64,000 nucleotides of DNA from Amia ocellicauda. Taxonomy: Eukaryota; Chordata; Actinopteri; Amiiformes; Amiidae. The position numbers were made by a program, and so were the translations under genes. Below the pieces are notes generated by a model that was not told where the DNA came from, did not search any database, and saw nothing but the letters and a program-made list of their open reading frames with translations. Shown here piece by piece: positions 35,116-63,920 of this stretch. Where the stretch lies: positions 1,048,001 to 1,112,000 of the forward strand of contig NC_089863.1 in the NCBI RefSeq assembly GCF_036373705.1, written 5' to 3'. Each line of letters opens with the position of its first letter. Position 1 is the first letter of the stretch.

Positions 35116-37241
35116 AATAATCATGTTCATAATAACATTGTGAGGGGGATACTCTCCTTTCCACTGCATATATTGGCCCAAAGGGTACAGCCTATGAATA
35201 GAAATAATCAATTCAGTTTAACACTATATGCTTGAAACCTTGATATTGAAATGTAGACATGATAACTAAATATCGCAGTTCACACTCACAGCAGCTTCTT
35301 TTTCAATAATTACATTTTCCTTCTCCTACTTCCCCATCATTAAGGAACTGTAATTCAGATTCTCCTCCAAGATGCTCATCATAATTAACAAACAGAGGTC
35401 AAACTACCTTCTGGCCTGGCTGTTGACTTGACCTTATCTTTCTTAAGTATACATGAAGTAAAACATTTGTGGGAGGGATTTATAACTTTACTTCCACAGT
35501 GTTTTAGGGTCATTAGCATCGATGTAATTAAGAAACTAAACTAAAGCATGTAACGTATTTGCAAATGCAATAACACACAACATATTATATTTAGAAAGTA
35601 TAGGTACAGCTTTTAAAGATGATTTCCCATCCACTTTTAAAGGACACAGTCTTGTATTTCCATCCTCTATTCTTCAAAATATTGAAAGAAATAGTCATTA
35701 AAATAATTTAAACAAATCACAACGTTCATACATTTATTGCAGTAAAGGTGCGTTTCTACTAATTCAGAAATGTTATAAATAATATATTGTTGGGGAGCCG
35801 GTTACAACAGGAATCTCCCACTGCGCAGCACTGTGGCCCCTTCGATATGTTCAATTAAAGCTTAATTGAATCAGAGGGTGTTGTTTAATTTCGTACCATA
35901 CATACAACAGATAAAACAGCAGTGAGCAGTGGCGTGTTAGCTGGGCTGGCTCTTGCAGACGCAGCGGTGTTGTCTTTAGTCAATATAATGTCCTTTGCCT
36001 CCTTATACTTTTCCATAATACGCGCTGAAACAGGCAGCAGCTCTTCTGCCATCGGTCAGTCATGGACTCGACGCCACTGAGCCACTGTCCTTTCGTGTCC
36101 AGACGGGACCGCACACTTATCCGCGATAAGGAAAGCCTGTCTTACGCTATCAAGCTAATTAAATCCGAGATAAACTCTGGAAAACCGACAATCCCGGAAT
36201 CAGTTAGCCCGTTAGCTTGAGCCGGGATAAGTCAATGTAGCCTGGATTTGTTAAACCTCGTCCAAAGAACGGACCCCAGGTCTTACAGGTGCAATCGTTA
36301 AACACAGCGGTCACTAGTCACATACAGTTCAAGCACAGACATCATGGGGAGTGAAGAGACGTTATTAATGTTTTATATAAACTGTATTATGTTTTATATT
36401 AATAATAATATGCAGACTGAGCAAAGTAAATGTATTATGGTAGCAACAACCACTTTGCAAGTTGTTCAGGGCATACCCTCTAGACATTCCTGTCAATAAT
36501 AGAAAAGATCAAACTGCAGAGAGAGAGAGAGAGAGCCCACAGCTGTTTGTTAAAAGTCTGTTTGTGGACTTAATCTTTTCTCCAGAACTGTTTTTGTTAA
36601 TGATTGATTGACAGTTGTTAAATAAGATCCGTGGAATCGGACCTTTCCTAGTATATCAAAGGAAGACATCTGTTCTTTGGATCCCACACCTCTTCCGAGG
36701 AAGACTACCATGAACATTACAAGGGTCAGAAATCTGACCTCGAGATAACACTCTGGCAACCCCCCAGTGACAGACCCCGGCCACAGATCTACATGCCCTG
36801 CAATGTATTTAAGGCTGACCACATGTGCTGTTCAATACGTCTCTGCTGAGGTAGAGTGTTTCCATGTCGGGCCCCTTCCAGGCCTGGCATGTTAAATAAA
36901 TACATTTATCATCTCTGCATCCAGACTGGGTTCTTCAGGGAGGAAGTGGAGTGTTCCCATGAGCAGAATAAATAAATCACAGGTTTCACTACAGTAAAAA
37001 TCACACTTTTCTCTCAGGATCTCTGACACAGAAAACAAGAACATGAAAACACAGCACAAGTAGCAAGACAATAACCCGCCACTGTATTTCCAATACCTTG
37101 TAAAATATATATTCACATATTTAAATTAACCTTATACACAGTAAACATGTTTTTACATATGTAAACCTGTGTGTACCAACAATAAAATATGTCTAAACAA
37201 TGCTTATGTGCATTTTTCTTAGGATGAAACTTTGTTTAAAA
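35116..37241. other. Unassigned non-coding stretch
   Basis: No gene recognised. The part at about 36090-36290 (attaaatccgagataaactc, then gcctggatttgttaaacctc) looks like the end of a Harbinger-type or similar DNA element. A short (GA)n run lies at about 36510-36535. Confidence 0.45.
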
Positions 37242-37570
37242 CAGTGGTTACCAAACTGGTGCTGGGGGACCCCCTACCCTGCTGGTTTCTGTTCCAACCG
37301 AGCTCTCAATTACTTAATTGAACCTTAATTGAAGTAACAATCTGCTTAGATTTTAATTTTTAAATTGTGTAAGAAAAAATTTGTTTCTTCAATAGTTTTT
37401 TTTTATATAATTATATACTTAACTTAAACCCCTACTGTTTAAAATAATTAAAAGTCTCTGATTTAGGAAATTATTAGTTCAATTAAGGGTTTAATTAAGT
37501 AATTGAGAGCTCAGTTGGAAAAAAACCCAGCAGGGTAGGGGCTCCCCCAGGACCGGTTTGGGAACCACTG
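37242..37570. mobile_element. hAT foldback MITE with 8-bp target duplication
   Basis: The ends are cagtggttaccaaactggt and accggtttgggaaccactg, part of inverted arms of about 85 bases that include ctaccctgctgg/cccagcagggtag and gagctctcaattacttaatt/aattaagtaattgagagctc. The 8-bp sequence gtttaaaa flanks it exactly on both sides (37234-37241 and 37571-37578). No coding capacity. Confidence 0.95.
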
Positions 37571-37578
37571 GTTTAAAA

Positions 37579-38204
37579 TACATGTACAACCATTATAGTA
37601 CCAGGCTGATTTTAATTTCACCTGACTTTGATAACCTATAGAATATGGCAGCTGACAGAACATTTATGTGAATGTTTATGTGTTAACAGCCCCACTTGAT
37701 AACTGTCTGAAATATTTATTTCAAGGTAACTAATTCAATCCTTTAACAGAGGATTGACACTGTTCAGTCGAGGCGTGTGAAGCGCTGGAAACTGACTCGA
37801 CAGTGACATCTGCTGGCTGCTGCAGTCATAGCAGCTCCAGATCATCTTGGAAGTCTGTTCCTCTGTGTCCGGCAGGTTTCTGTGGCCGAGCAGGAACACA
37901 GTGGTCTTGTTATCAGGATGACATCATATCAAATCCAGGTTTTTACCAAAACTGTGGTTCACTGAATGATTTAGGATGTGTGTGAGACAATATACAGAGT
38001 GTAGAAGGGCAGAGATTTGGAGTGGTTTAAAAGACATCGAGTGGATTTCACTGATAGGACTGGGAATCAAACTCTGCAGGGACAGGTGAGGGAGATGTGT
38101 GGTGATTGTACTGAATATTAAACTGCATACTGAATACAATCAAACTAGGCCAACTGTAAACAGTATTCACACAGGGCAGCTGACTTGTAGTTACTTAATA
38201 ATAA
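37579..38204. other. Non-coding stretch between MITE and LINE tail
   Basis: No domain or known repeat recognised. A GC-richer patch at 37795-37925 has open frames on both strands but no family signature. Confidence 0.4.
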
Positions 38205-38370
38205 TATTATTATGTATTTATTAGCTGACATCCTTATCCAGGGCGACTTACAAAATGTATGACAGAAGTATAAAAATACAGATCAAAACAGAATACAATT
38301 ACAAGTGCATAGGAAAGTGCTTAGTATACTTAAAGTAGACATACTACACTGTGCAAACTGTACACAAACA
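38205..38370 (-). repeat. LINE 3' tail fragment
   Basis: Contains atccttatccagggcgactt acaa on the plus strand, the complement of the L2-type tail seen at 35070-35100. The insertion is in reverse orientation and truncated to the tail. Confidence 0.75.
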
Positions 38371-38486
38371 CAGTTTACATTTATAAACCTGATGAACTAC
38401 AATGTCTGTGTAATTTAACTTTTTCAAATGCAACGTTTACAACTCACCGAAGTTATTTATACATTTGTAAACCTGAAGTTTACACC

Positions 38487-38492
38487 TTTATT
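38487..38492 (-). terminator. Poly(A) signal of the MHC class I gene
   Basis: AATAAA on the minus strand (TTTATT on plus) lies about 170 bases after the class I stop codon at 38664. Confidence 0.6.
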
Positions 38493-38663
38493 CTATAAGT
38501 GGAGTGTGAAACAGTGTGTACAGTATGTAAACCAGCTGTACACATTTACATGGTGAGCTACTAGGTAAGCAGATCTTTGTCAGTTTACACAGGGTGTACA
38601 TTCAGTAAACGTGTAGACTACTTGAGCTAACGAAGAGTTTGCAGGTGTTGTAAATCTTTAATG

Positions 38664-41600
38664 TCATGCGGTGTGCGCCTGCCCCTCAGCTGCCCCGGCG
38701 GTGGAGGACAGGGGCTCGGCGGCCGCAGGGTCCAGCTCGTCCCCCCGGCGGAGCGGTGCGGCGCAGCAGGGCAACGCTGAAAAACAGAGATTCATCAGGG
38801 TCTGCAGGCTGTCGGATGAAGTGCCTGAACCCCAGCACCGCCAGCGCCGCTGCTGGAGTCAAAAACACTCTTCAATCGCCGACCAGTTTATGCGGTATAG
38901 CAATACTGAACATACTATAGCCCACAACCCGGGCTGTGTAACAAAATCAGTCATTGTGAAAGAGTGATAATCGTGTTGATTCCTGGAAGTTTGATTCGAC
39001 GGTTTATTTTCGCTTTGGTCACACAGCTGTTTTTTTAAATCGGCCGCACATTTTGGATGTTGACCGAAACCTCAGCTGTTCTAGTGTTGACTGGATGAGC
39101 TGCATCAAATATGTATGATGTCACAAGAGATCACATTGTCATTTTGTTTCATTACCCACTTAAGCTGTTGTGTTTGTACTGGGGCATTCTGGGTAAAGTG
39201 TCTGCTGGCTCAAGGGTACAGCAGTGGAATGAACCCATACAGTACAACCCGCCGAGCCCTGAGCACACTGTGTAATACGAACACAGTCTCCACACTGTGT
39301 AATACGAACTGCTGTCACAATACAGCACAACTGGATATTGACGAGTTTCTAGGAACCATTACAGCAAACCAGCACCACCCCTCCCCACTCACCTGCTGCT
39401 CTCCTCCTCCAGGCGACTCCAATAAAGCCTGCGATCAGAAGCAGAGCAGCAGCCAGGACTCCAGCAGTGACAGCGCCGGTGGGCAGAGCCGCCTGCGGGT
39501 CTGAAACACAGAGCAGACAGCTGCTCAGCACAGGCAGCGGTGAGGACAGTGACAGGCATCTCTGCAGCCCAGGACTGACCCCGTGTCTCACCCCACTTCA
39601 CACAGACCGCCTCCTCCAGGCTGCTGTGCTCCACCCGGCAGGAGAAGCTGTGCGTCCCCCGCTCCTCGGCGCTCACGGTCAGGGTCTTTCTCAGCTGGTA
39701 GGTCCCGTCCCCATTGGGCAGCACCTCGCCCCTCCACAGCCCCTCCTGCAGCACTGCTGTCCCGTCTCTCACCCAGGACACAGACACGTTTTGAGGGTAG
39801 AACCCGGTCACGTGACAGAGCAGCTCCGTTCCCGCAGAGCGAGGACCTGTCCTCTCGATCACACGCACTTCAGGGCGGACTAGAGGAGAGGAAGAACAGC
39901 AGCACCACTTTAAAAAGTCTTCAAAATCATGAAAGGCATCGACCACATCAAACCAGAGGAGCTTTTCCAGATCAGCAGGGACACACGCACCCGGGACACA
40001 AATGGCAATTGGGCTTCAAGGCATTCAAGACAGAAAACAGGAGACACTTCTTCACACAGAGAGGCGTCACAATCTGAACAAACTCCCCAGCGATGTGGCT
40101 GAAGAGACAATTTGGGAACATTCAGAAACAGACTGGATAGGATCCTTGATCACTTAGTTATTAATGGACACAAACGAGCACGATGGGGCGAATGGCCTCC
40201 TCTCGATTGGACACTGTCTCATGTTCTGGTGTATGACATGGTTCTTTACCTTTCCTCTGCAGGGTCTCCTTCCCATACTTGAGGAACATCTTCAGCAACT
40301 CAAAGCAGTCCTCTCGATAGTAATGAGACACAAACTCCTGCCTGGCTGGGTGCGCCTCCCAGTTGCGCTTATAGAACACAGCCTGGGGCACGGCGGCAAC
40401 CCAGGTCATGGTCTCCACATCAAGACCAGCGAAGTCCTTCCCGTCATACGCCTGATACACCTGCACCCGCCGGCTCCCGTCCTCACCCAGCTCACAGCGG
40501 CTGACATGCTGGAAGAAGTGGACTGCAAAAACACGACACACAAAGCACTGAACACTGTGCACTCATTTTAAATGTAATTGTGTCTAACACTGCTGATAGA
40601 GGAGGCTGTGTGTCTGTACTCACCCCCTGTGTGGTTGAAGTGCTGCACTATGTTGCTGACTCTCCATTTCCAGAGATTGTGACCAGAGACGATGTAAAAA
40701 GCCCGTTTGTCCCAGAACTCGCGCCCCTCGGGAGTGCTGACCCAGTCGAACAGGGGGACGGGTTCCCCCTCCGCGCTGCTGTAGGAGTAGTACTGCACGT
40801 CATCCACCATGCCCACAGCGATGTGCTCCGGCAGTGTGGACCCCCCTGTGGTCCGCAGTCTGAGAGACGTCAGCGAATGAGTTCCTGTGAGAGGAAGACA
40901 GATCATTAGGGACAGATTTCAGAGTGAAACACGACCAGAAAAGAGAGCGCTTGTTTACAGGCTGGTTTAAGACCAGAGATAAGTTCTGCCGAGCTATTTA
41001 CAGTCCAGTAAAGGTTTAGATATGATTTATTTAAAGGCCACCAGGCCCCTACTCCATTTTTATGATCAAATGTAGAGACTTCTTATCTGACTTAGTCATA
41101 CATTATGACAAACTCATTATTTTGGGGGACTTTAACATACATATTGACATTAAAGACGACCCCCTCACTGTTAGTTTCTTGTCCCTATTGGAGTCTGTAG
41201 GCTTCACTCAGCATGTGTCAGGACCCACACATCGTCACAATCACACACTAGATCTAGTTATTATTAGGTTGTGAATCTGTACCTCATGGGTACTATCACC
41301 CCAAAACCAGACGATTTCTGACCACTGCCTGATTACATTGCAGAGCCCATATTTAGGATTTAGCGAAATATTTAGTTAAACGATAAATATGTATTACACA
41401 AAATGGAGATTTAGCATTTAAGTATTTATTTAAACAAATATATATACATTTATAAATGTGGAGAAAACGGAAAAATATACAAGATTTAAGTTAAATCTGT
41501 GAGAAAAGACACTTTACATTTTTCCCCGACCCTGTTGAACGATCTGCCAGCCTCTGTAAGAGATGCCCCCTCTGTCTGAGCCTTTAAATCACGGCTCATC

Positions 41601-44365
41601 TGTTCAGTCTGCCATGGACATGCAATGCACAACTGTTTTGGAGATGTCCTGCATTGTATTCCCAGTACCCGAGCACAAGTTTCTTTTTGTCTTCCAGCAA
41701 CAGCCCCCTCTGAGGGGCCGGCGATGCACAACCCACCCCCGAGGGCTGACGAGGCCCCCACCCCCGCAGGACTGCCTTCTACAAGCTGACTAGTAACCAA
41801 TCAGACGCATCATATAGTTCTGCAGTTCTGTCCTAACAGAGTTGGCTTCCAAAACCTCTCTTCACTGACTGGCTCATTTACGTCTGCTTATAGGCAGGGC
41901 TAAGCAGAGTGCCAGTTCAGAGAGCCTTTCACAGGTTAGAATTATTTTAAAGAAAAAGACAGGAGGAAGTAATACTGAAGTTTGGAAACGTTGTGGTAGC
42001 TGCGATCGTGAAACTGTAAAATATACCGTTTAATACATTTCGATTTTGCATAGAATATATACTGGCATTACCATTAACGACAGGACTTATTGCATTTCCA
42101 CTGTGTTTTCCTTGTTTTCTAATGTACATGTTACAACATCCATTTTGAACAGTGATCATCTACAGGTGCAGTACTACAAGCCCACACAGGCGCTGTCTTT
42201 ATCAAATATGATCAGTTGTATTTATTGGTAGAACTTATCAAAGGCTTATCAAAGATTCGGACAGAGATGGAAGTAATAATAATAATATAACGGCCCCTCA
42301 TACGCAGGCGCTCATGTTCTTGTGATCTGCGCTGGGAAAATCAGTGACTCGCAATGGATTTGAAAGCAAATGGCAGAAAGGTAGCGCAGGAAAAAACAAC
42401 TACAAACAATTGTCATAACAGCACAGTCAACACAATGCAATCTTAAAATCATCATAAATATTATACTGAAAGATCAAACATAACAGTTTAAATTGCAGCT
42501 GTATCCAGTCACATCACATAAGCAACTGAGCGACCAAAATAATGTAAATAGCATTTGTTCAGAAAGTCTGCATACACACATCACACAAAGCATTACAGCA
42601 AAAAACTATAAAAAAAACACTGATAAAGCAAATCTTAATAGAAAAAAAATGTATATAGAGGAGACCGGGGCTGGCGTCACACTTTTTACTCATCTTATAT
42701 ATCTCTGGCCCTGTACATCATATGCTGCGATTTTCAATTCCATTTGAAAGAATAATATTGTGTGTACAAATGGACATTGTTTCTTCACTCTTCACTTCAA
42801 CATTAATTGATAAGTGTTTAAACTGACAGTGCGCACTTGTGACATCCTGCCCCATCACGGGCTTGGTTGTCACGGATCTATTTAATGCCTTTTTAACAAA
42901 CAATAACACAACAAATATTCTTAACACAATGTTACGGTTTATTTCCTTGAACATCTATTCATTGCTGTAACTTCTTTATTCTTTTACTACGTGTGAGCCA
43001 CAGCTAAACCTAACATCAGGCAGGATGACACCCTGGACTGTGAGGCAGCAGTGCCAACCACTACGCCACCCTGCCACCCATTCATTGAACATGTTTAACT
43101 AAGTTAAAACTGTAGTGGTCCAACCACATCAGAACAGAAACAGAGCCGTGTTGCAGGCAGGTGACATTTTTTACAAGTGAATGTAAATGTACCTTTTTCA
43201 AATGTAACTATCACTCTTATGTGAATAAAATTACAAATTAAATAGTACTGTATCTTTAGACCTTTGCAATTGTCAGGCCTACGGCTTCAATGGGAGGGCG
43301 AAGTGCCCGAGAGGTGCAGAGCTCCACATTATCTCTGTTACAACTACTGGCACGAGTAAGACTAGTTTCCTCTGGTGTCCTTAGTGCAGTGCTGGGTGGT
43401 GTTTTAAGAAACCTGTGAACCAATCTGAGTCGGCTGCTCTTTATCTGTCCGTGACTCCGGCACCGTCAGGCTGTTGCCACAGCTCACTGGAAGGCAAGTG
43501 TCTGTACTTCTTTTAGAGAAACACCAAAATAAAGATCAGACACCTTGGATAAGTATCCACTGCTGCCTCTCCACCTCTAAAGGGAAGATCTGTCTATTCG
43601 CAATGTATCCCACTGATGCTGTTCTTCCCTGTATGCCTACACTGATCTTTTTGCAATATCGACAAAATATGACAACCAGCCCCAAATGTGACAACTTGCC
43701 TTCCTTTATCCTATACAAGTTCTATTTACTTTAATACCCCAGTGTAACAAAGTTTTATTACAACAGTAGTGGGACACAGTTTTAGGTCAAAAACATGAGA
43801 ATTGTGCTGACCTCAAGGTTTTGTGACTTCACATGCAATAACACAAAGGTTGAGCTCAGATGAAGAAAGCACAAGTTTTGATGTTAAGTCTTGATGTGTG
43901 ATGTGAACCTGCGCCACTACACAACTGAAACACTGCAATCATCAGCGGCTACAGGAACAACTACAATTAAAACACACAAATGCGTCTAATCGGTGTATCC
44001 TGTTTATAAAACATATTTCAACGTAATAATAGACAACACTTTGTAAATAATTGGTTTTTGTGAACGATACACAGATATATCGACTATAGAAAACAAGCAC
44101 AGAGACCGCGCAACTGCATTCATACTCAATCGCAATGGTCGCACAAACGCACGGGTGTGAAGTCACAGATCACAGTCCACCTCGCACTGCTCTTCCTCCA
44201 GCAGCTGTATGTGAGGAGAGGACGGACCTCGTCTCCAGTGGGGAACAGACAGTTAACGTCAATCAGTCAGCAGAGACCTGCGGCGGCGGCGCACACAACC
44301 CACAGGCCAGTCAGCCGGATCATGTCCGTCAGTGCAGCGACCGCCATCCGACACTTAGTATCCAT
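38664..44365 (-). CDS. MHC class I heavy chain, divergent (probably non-classical)
   Basis: Six coding exons on the minus strand: leader 44365-44278, alpha-1 40884-40624, alpha-2 40522-40250, alpha-3 39879-39592, transmembrane 39500-39393, tail 38776-38664. All internal junctions are phase 1, as in class I genes. The total is 1131 bp, 376 residues. Alpha-1 starts GTHSLTSL and ends QHFNHTGG with the conserved N-glycan site. Alpha-2 has the CELGEDGS and REDCFELL cysteines and ends GKETLQRK. Alpha-3 is a typical Ig domain (LLCHVTGFYPQNVSVSW, HSFSCRVEHSSLEE). The helix TAGVLAAALLLIAGFIGVAW is followed by RRR. By human HLA numbering most conserved peptide-end-binding residues are replaced: Ser at 7, Phe at 59, 84 and 171, Tyr at 143, Asn at 146. 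Trp147 and Tyr159 are kept. It should pair with beta-2 microglobulin; the ligand is unknown. Lineage was not resolved. Confidence 0.92.
39899..40215 (+). repeat. CR1-type LINE tail in MHC intron
   Basis: The sequence runs through cttcttcacacagagaggcg, then gactggataggatccttgat, then gatggggcgaatggcctcct. This is the common 3' end of a CR1-like LINE in fish, here inserted in the intron between alpha-2 and alpha-3. Confidence 0.75.
41062..41274 (+). pseudogene. LINE endonuclease fragment in MHC intron 1
   Basis: A 70-residue frame reads LIILGDFNIHID, then FTQHVSGPTHRHNHTLDLVI, the C-terminal part of an apurinic-type endonuclease of L2/Rex LINEs (GDFN and HTLDLV motifs). It lacks the rest of the element. 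Confidence 0.85.
41275..44277 (-). other. Intron 1 of the MHC class I gene, remainder
   Basis: Apart from the LINE endonuclease piece and a short dispersed-repeat fragment at about 43020-43080 (gtgccaaccactacgccacc), no exon or gene-like frame is seen. AT-rich sequence. Confidence 0.6.
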
Positions 44366-44405
44366 TTCGACACTTAGTATCCTTCGCCCACCCGCCTGCG
44401 CTTGT

Positions 44406-44451
44406 GATTGGCCCCTCACAGCGGCCTCAGCCAATGGGAGACGGAGCGTCA
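44406..44451 (-). promoter_or_regulatory. Candidate X2/Y-box promoter module of the MHC class I gene
   Basis: On the minus strand, TGACGCT (44451-44445) is followed 16 bases downstream, start to start, by ATTGGCTG (Y/inverted CCAAT, 44435), and a further CCAATC lies at 44411-44406. This X2 (CRE-like) plus Y arrangement lies 40-90 bases upstream of the leader ATG. It recalls the SXY module bound by CREB/RFX/NF-Y and NLRC5 in class I genes. No TATA box was seen. S and X1 boxes were not identified. Confidence 0.5.
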
Positions 44452-44719
44452 TCGGGATCCAGGTGAAAAGTGTAGAGCTGTGGGTTTTGTCATGTGATGT
44501 TTTGTATCATGTGATAAGACTTGCTAAACTGCAGTAACTAACGGCAGCCGCTTATTTCAGCCGGTGCGTCTTCACCGGTTCACAGACAGCGGTGTCGGTT
44601 CCACTGCAGTTAGTTTTAGTAAGCTGTAGGGTTTGTTTTCTATCTCTTTTGCTTCCCGGTATTGGATAATATCTGAGACGAGGCTGAAGTTGGCTTCCTA
44701 TCCACACTCAGTGCGCACA

Positions 44720-46855
44720 TTTATTTGTACAAGTTGAAGTTCTCAAACAACACAAATAGCAGAGAAGTGATGCATGAAGCCACAGCTCCCAGTCCAGTCC
44801 AGTCCAGCAGGGTCTCAGCCCTGGTCCTGAGAGACACAGTCCAGTCCAGCAGGGTCTCTGGTCCTGAGAGACACAGTCCAGTCCAGCAGGGTCTCCTCTC
44901 TCTCCTATCCCCACAGCACAACACAGACACAGAGAGACACACAGAGACATGAAGACACAGAGACAGAGACAGAGAGACCAAACCAGCGTCACAACAAAGC
45001 ACGGGAAAGCGAGATGCCAGAGACCACACCGACTAGCAGGTTAAGGGTTTATTTTCATTAATGTATTTATTCACCCACTGGCTCCCGTGTGTCCATCCGG
45101 TCTCAGTCCGAGCCGACGAACACAGGGAGGGACATGGAAAAACTAAAACAACATCCCAAAGTAAACAACGGAATAATTATAATTATATATATAAATCCAA
45201 GACCAACCAAAATAAAAGACCCCCCAGGTGCTGTGGGAGCAAGACTGGGGGCCGGGGGGGATGCCGTCGCAAAAAAAACAATAATAATAATTAATAATAA
45301 TTATAATGTTCACAATGAGCAGATTATAACAACCAAACCAGCAGTGGAGACTGAGGGGAGACGGGCAGCGATGGGGAGGACATGGCAGTCCAAGAAACCA
45401 ATAAAAAGTCAGACCCCTCCCCCTCAGTACAGCCTGAACAACAACAACAATAATAATGGTGAGAGTAACAACAGCATCCTCACTCCGGGCTTAGTGTTCC
45501 TATCCTCGTCCACAGCCGGGGGCCGGGTGTGTGCGTGTGTAATGTCCCCCCCCGGCGCTCCCTCGCCCTCTCCCGCTCTGGGCAACAGATCCCAGCGAGT
45601 CTCGAGCCCAACTCCCTCCCCGTCCCCCAGACCCACTCCCTATCGCCCGTCCGCGGCAGGGGCTCGAGCGTCTGTGTCCGGTCTGCGTCTATTCCACGTC
45701 GGTCGAGCAGCCGGACGATTTCAAAAGCAGCGGCACTCCCTGCCTCCTCTCGAACCCCGTCCCCTCCCCCTCCCTGTCACGGGTGTTGGAGGTGCAGCAG
45801 CAGCAGGCTGTTGGCATCACGACAATAATGTCTGTGTCTCTGTCCGTCCCTCTCTCAGTGTCTGAGTGCGTCTCTGTCTCTCAGTCTCTGTCCGTCCCTC
45901 TCTCGGAGTCTGAGTGCGTCTCTGTCTCTCAGTCTCTCTCTGCCTGTCTCTTATGCTGTCTGTCAGTCTCCGTCTCTCTGTCCATCTCTGTTCGTCTCTC
46001 ATTTTATGTTCGTCCGTCACTCTTCTAAAGTCCTAAACTGCCTCATCCTCCGCTTCACACTTCAAACAGCAGGTCAGACACCAGTGTGTTTGACGAGTGT
46101 GTAACATGGTGCTTGTGCGTTTGTGTGGGAGACTGTGTGTATTTGTGGGCGTCTGGGGCAAAACTGTTCCCGACTACAACCCCACCCAGATCTGCCCTCC
46201 ACAGCGCCCTCGCTGCCCTCTCTGAGCTACAGACAGCCACTACCCAGTCATGTGTAGTCAAGTAAATGTGTCCATCTCTCACCTCTCTCTCTCTCCGTGT
46301 GCGTCTGTGTGTGTGTGTGTGTGTGTGTGTTTTAACAAACACAACGCCTGTCTCCGCTGTGATTCTCTGACCTGCCTTGGCCTTCCCCTCGATCTCACTT
46401 CCTCTAACCACTAACTAACTATCTAGTAGCTCCACTACCTGTCCCCTGTGCCGTCCTCTTGTCCTCTCGCTCCACTACCCGTCCCCGTCCTGTCCCGTCC
46501 TCTCACTCAGTCCAGATGCTGCCCCCCAGTGGCTCGAGGCGAGAGCGCAGTATTGCAAGCATGATCCAGATTAAAAGCACATTAAAATCTCGAGGTCAAC
46601 ATCCCCTCGTCCCCGTCCCACCCACCCTGTGTCCCCCCACCCCCGACCCCTCTCCCTCTCTGTGTATCAAAGTCTCTCGAGTTCATTAGTGGCTTAAAAA
46701 CGAAATCCTTTAAAACAGCCGTTAAAACGCAATTAAAAATGACAGCCCACCCCTCTCACAGGACAGGGGCCGGGCTGCAACACAAACAGAACCCTGACGC
46801 AGAGTGTTCTGGGGAGAGAGATGCACAGCGCCCTCCCCCTCCCCTCCGCGGTGCC
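44720..46855 (-). other. KIF1C: Likely 3' UTR of KIF1C
   Basis: It follows the KIF1C stop on the minus strand. Candidate AATAAA signals on that strand lie at 45053-45048 and 44725-44720. The region holds a roughly 46-bp tandem repeat built on ccagtccagcagggtctc (about 44795-44900), a degenerate tctctgtccgtccctctc repeat at 45835-46010, and a short (GT)n at about 46308-46330. No coding frame with a family signature. Confidence 0.55.
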
Positions 46856-63140
<16,285 letters not shown>

Positions 63141-63863
63141 CTTGAGCGGGGGGAAGACTCAGACACACGGGGGGACGGGGGGGTGTGCGTCTGGGGGTCC
63201 GGACGCAATCAAAACCCTGAAAGAGGACATGGGAGAGCAGGACGGGGTTACTGCCAGTGAACACAGGGAACGGGAGGGGCTGCAGGAGGGAGAGTCACGG
63301 CAGGCCATGTGATCTCCTGGCCACCATGCTAGGAAGGGGCACCCAGTCGAACTTGATACAGTTACAGTATTTTAACATGTAAATAAATAAAAACACTACA
63401 CAGGCACACGAGAGACACACAGGCTGTCCCCAAGTCTGTCCCATCTACAGGTTCTACAGGAAACAAAACTCTGAACTGAAACTGGAGCTGAAGACATGAG
63501 AGGGAAGAGAGACATAGGGAGAGAGAGACACAGAGGGAGATGGAGAGGGACAGGGAGAGACGGAGGGAGAGAGGGACACAGAGAGAGTGAGGGAAAGACA
63601 TGGAGACACAGAGAGAGAGGGAGGGACAGAGACAGTAGAGAGAGATGCACAGCCCCAGCCCCCTCTCCACACAGACAGTGAGAGGATTGTGTACCCAAGA
63701 AAGAGGGGAAAAAAAGAAAGAAGAAAACACCCAGAGAATGTCAAAAACACATTCCTGTTCCCGTGGATACCTCCACGAACAATCACCTCAGCACAACTCA
63801 GCGCTGGACGTGTGCGAGGGGCCCGGGTCTCCATGAGTCCCACACAGGGGTATTTCATCATCA

Positions 63864-63920
<57 letters not shown>

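Noticed and set aside
38666-38967. Plus-strand GC-rich frames at 38.67-38.97 kb as a separate gene
   Set aside because: The minus strand there holds an in-phase, acceptor-flanked tail exon of the MHC gene, which explains the open sequence.
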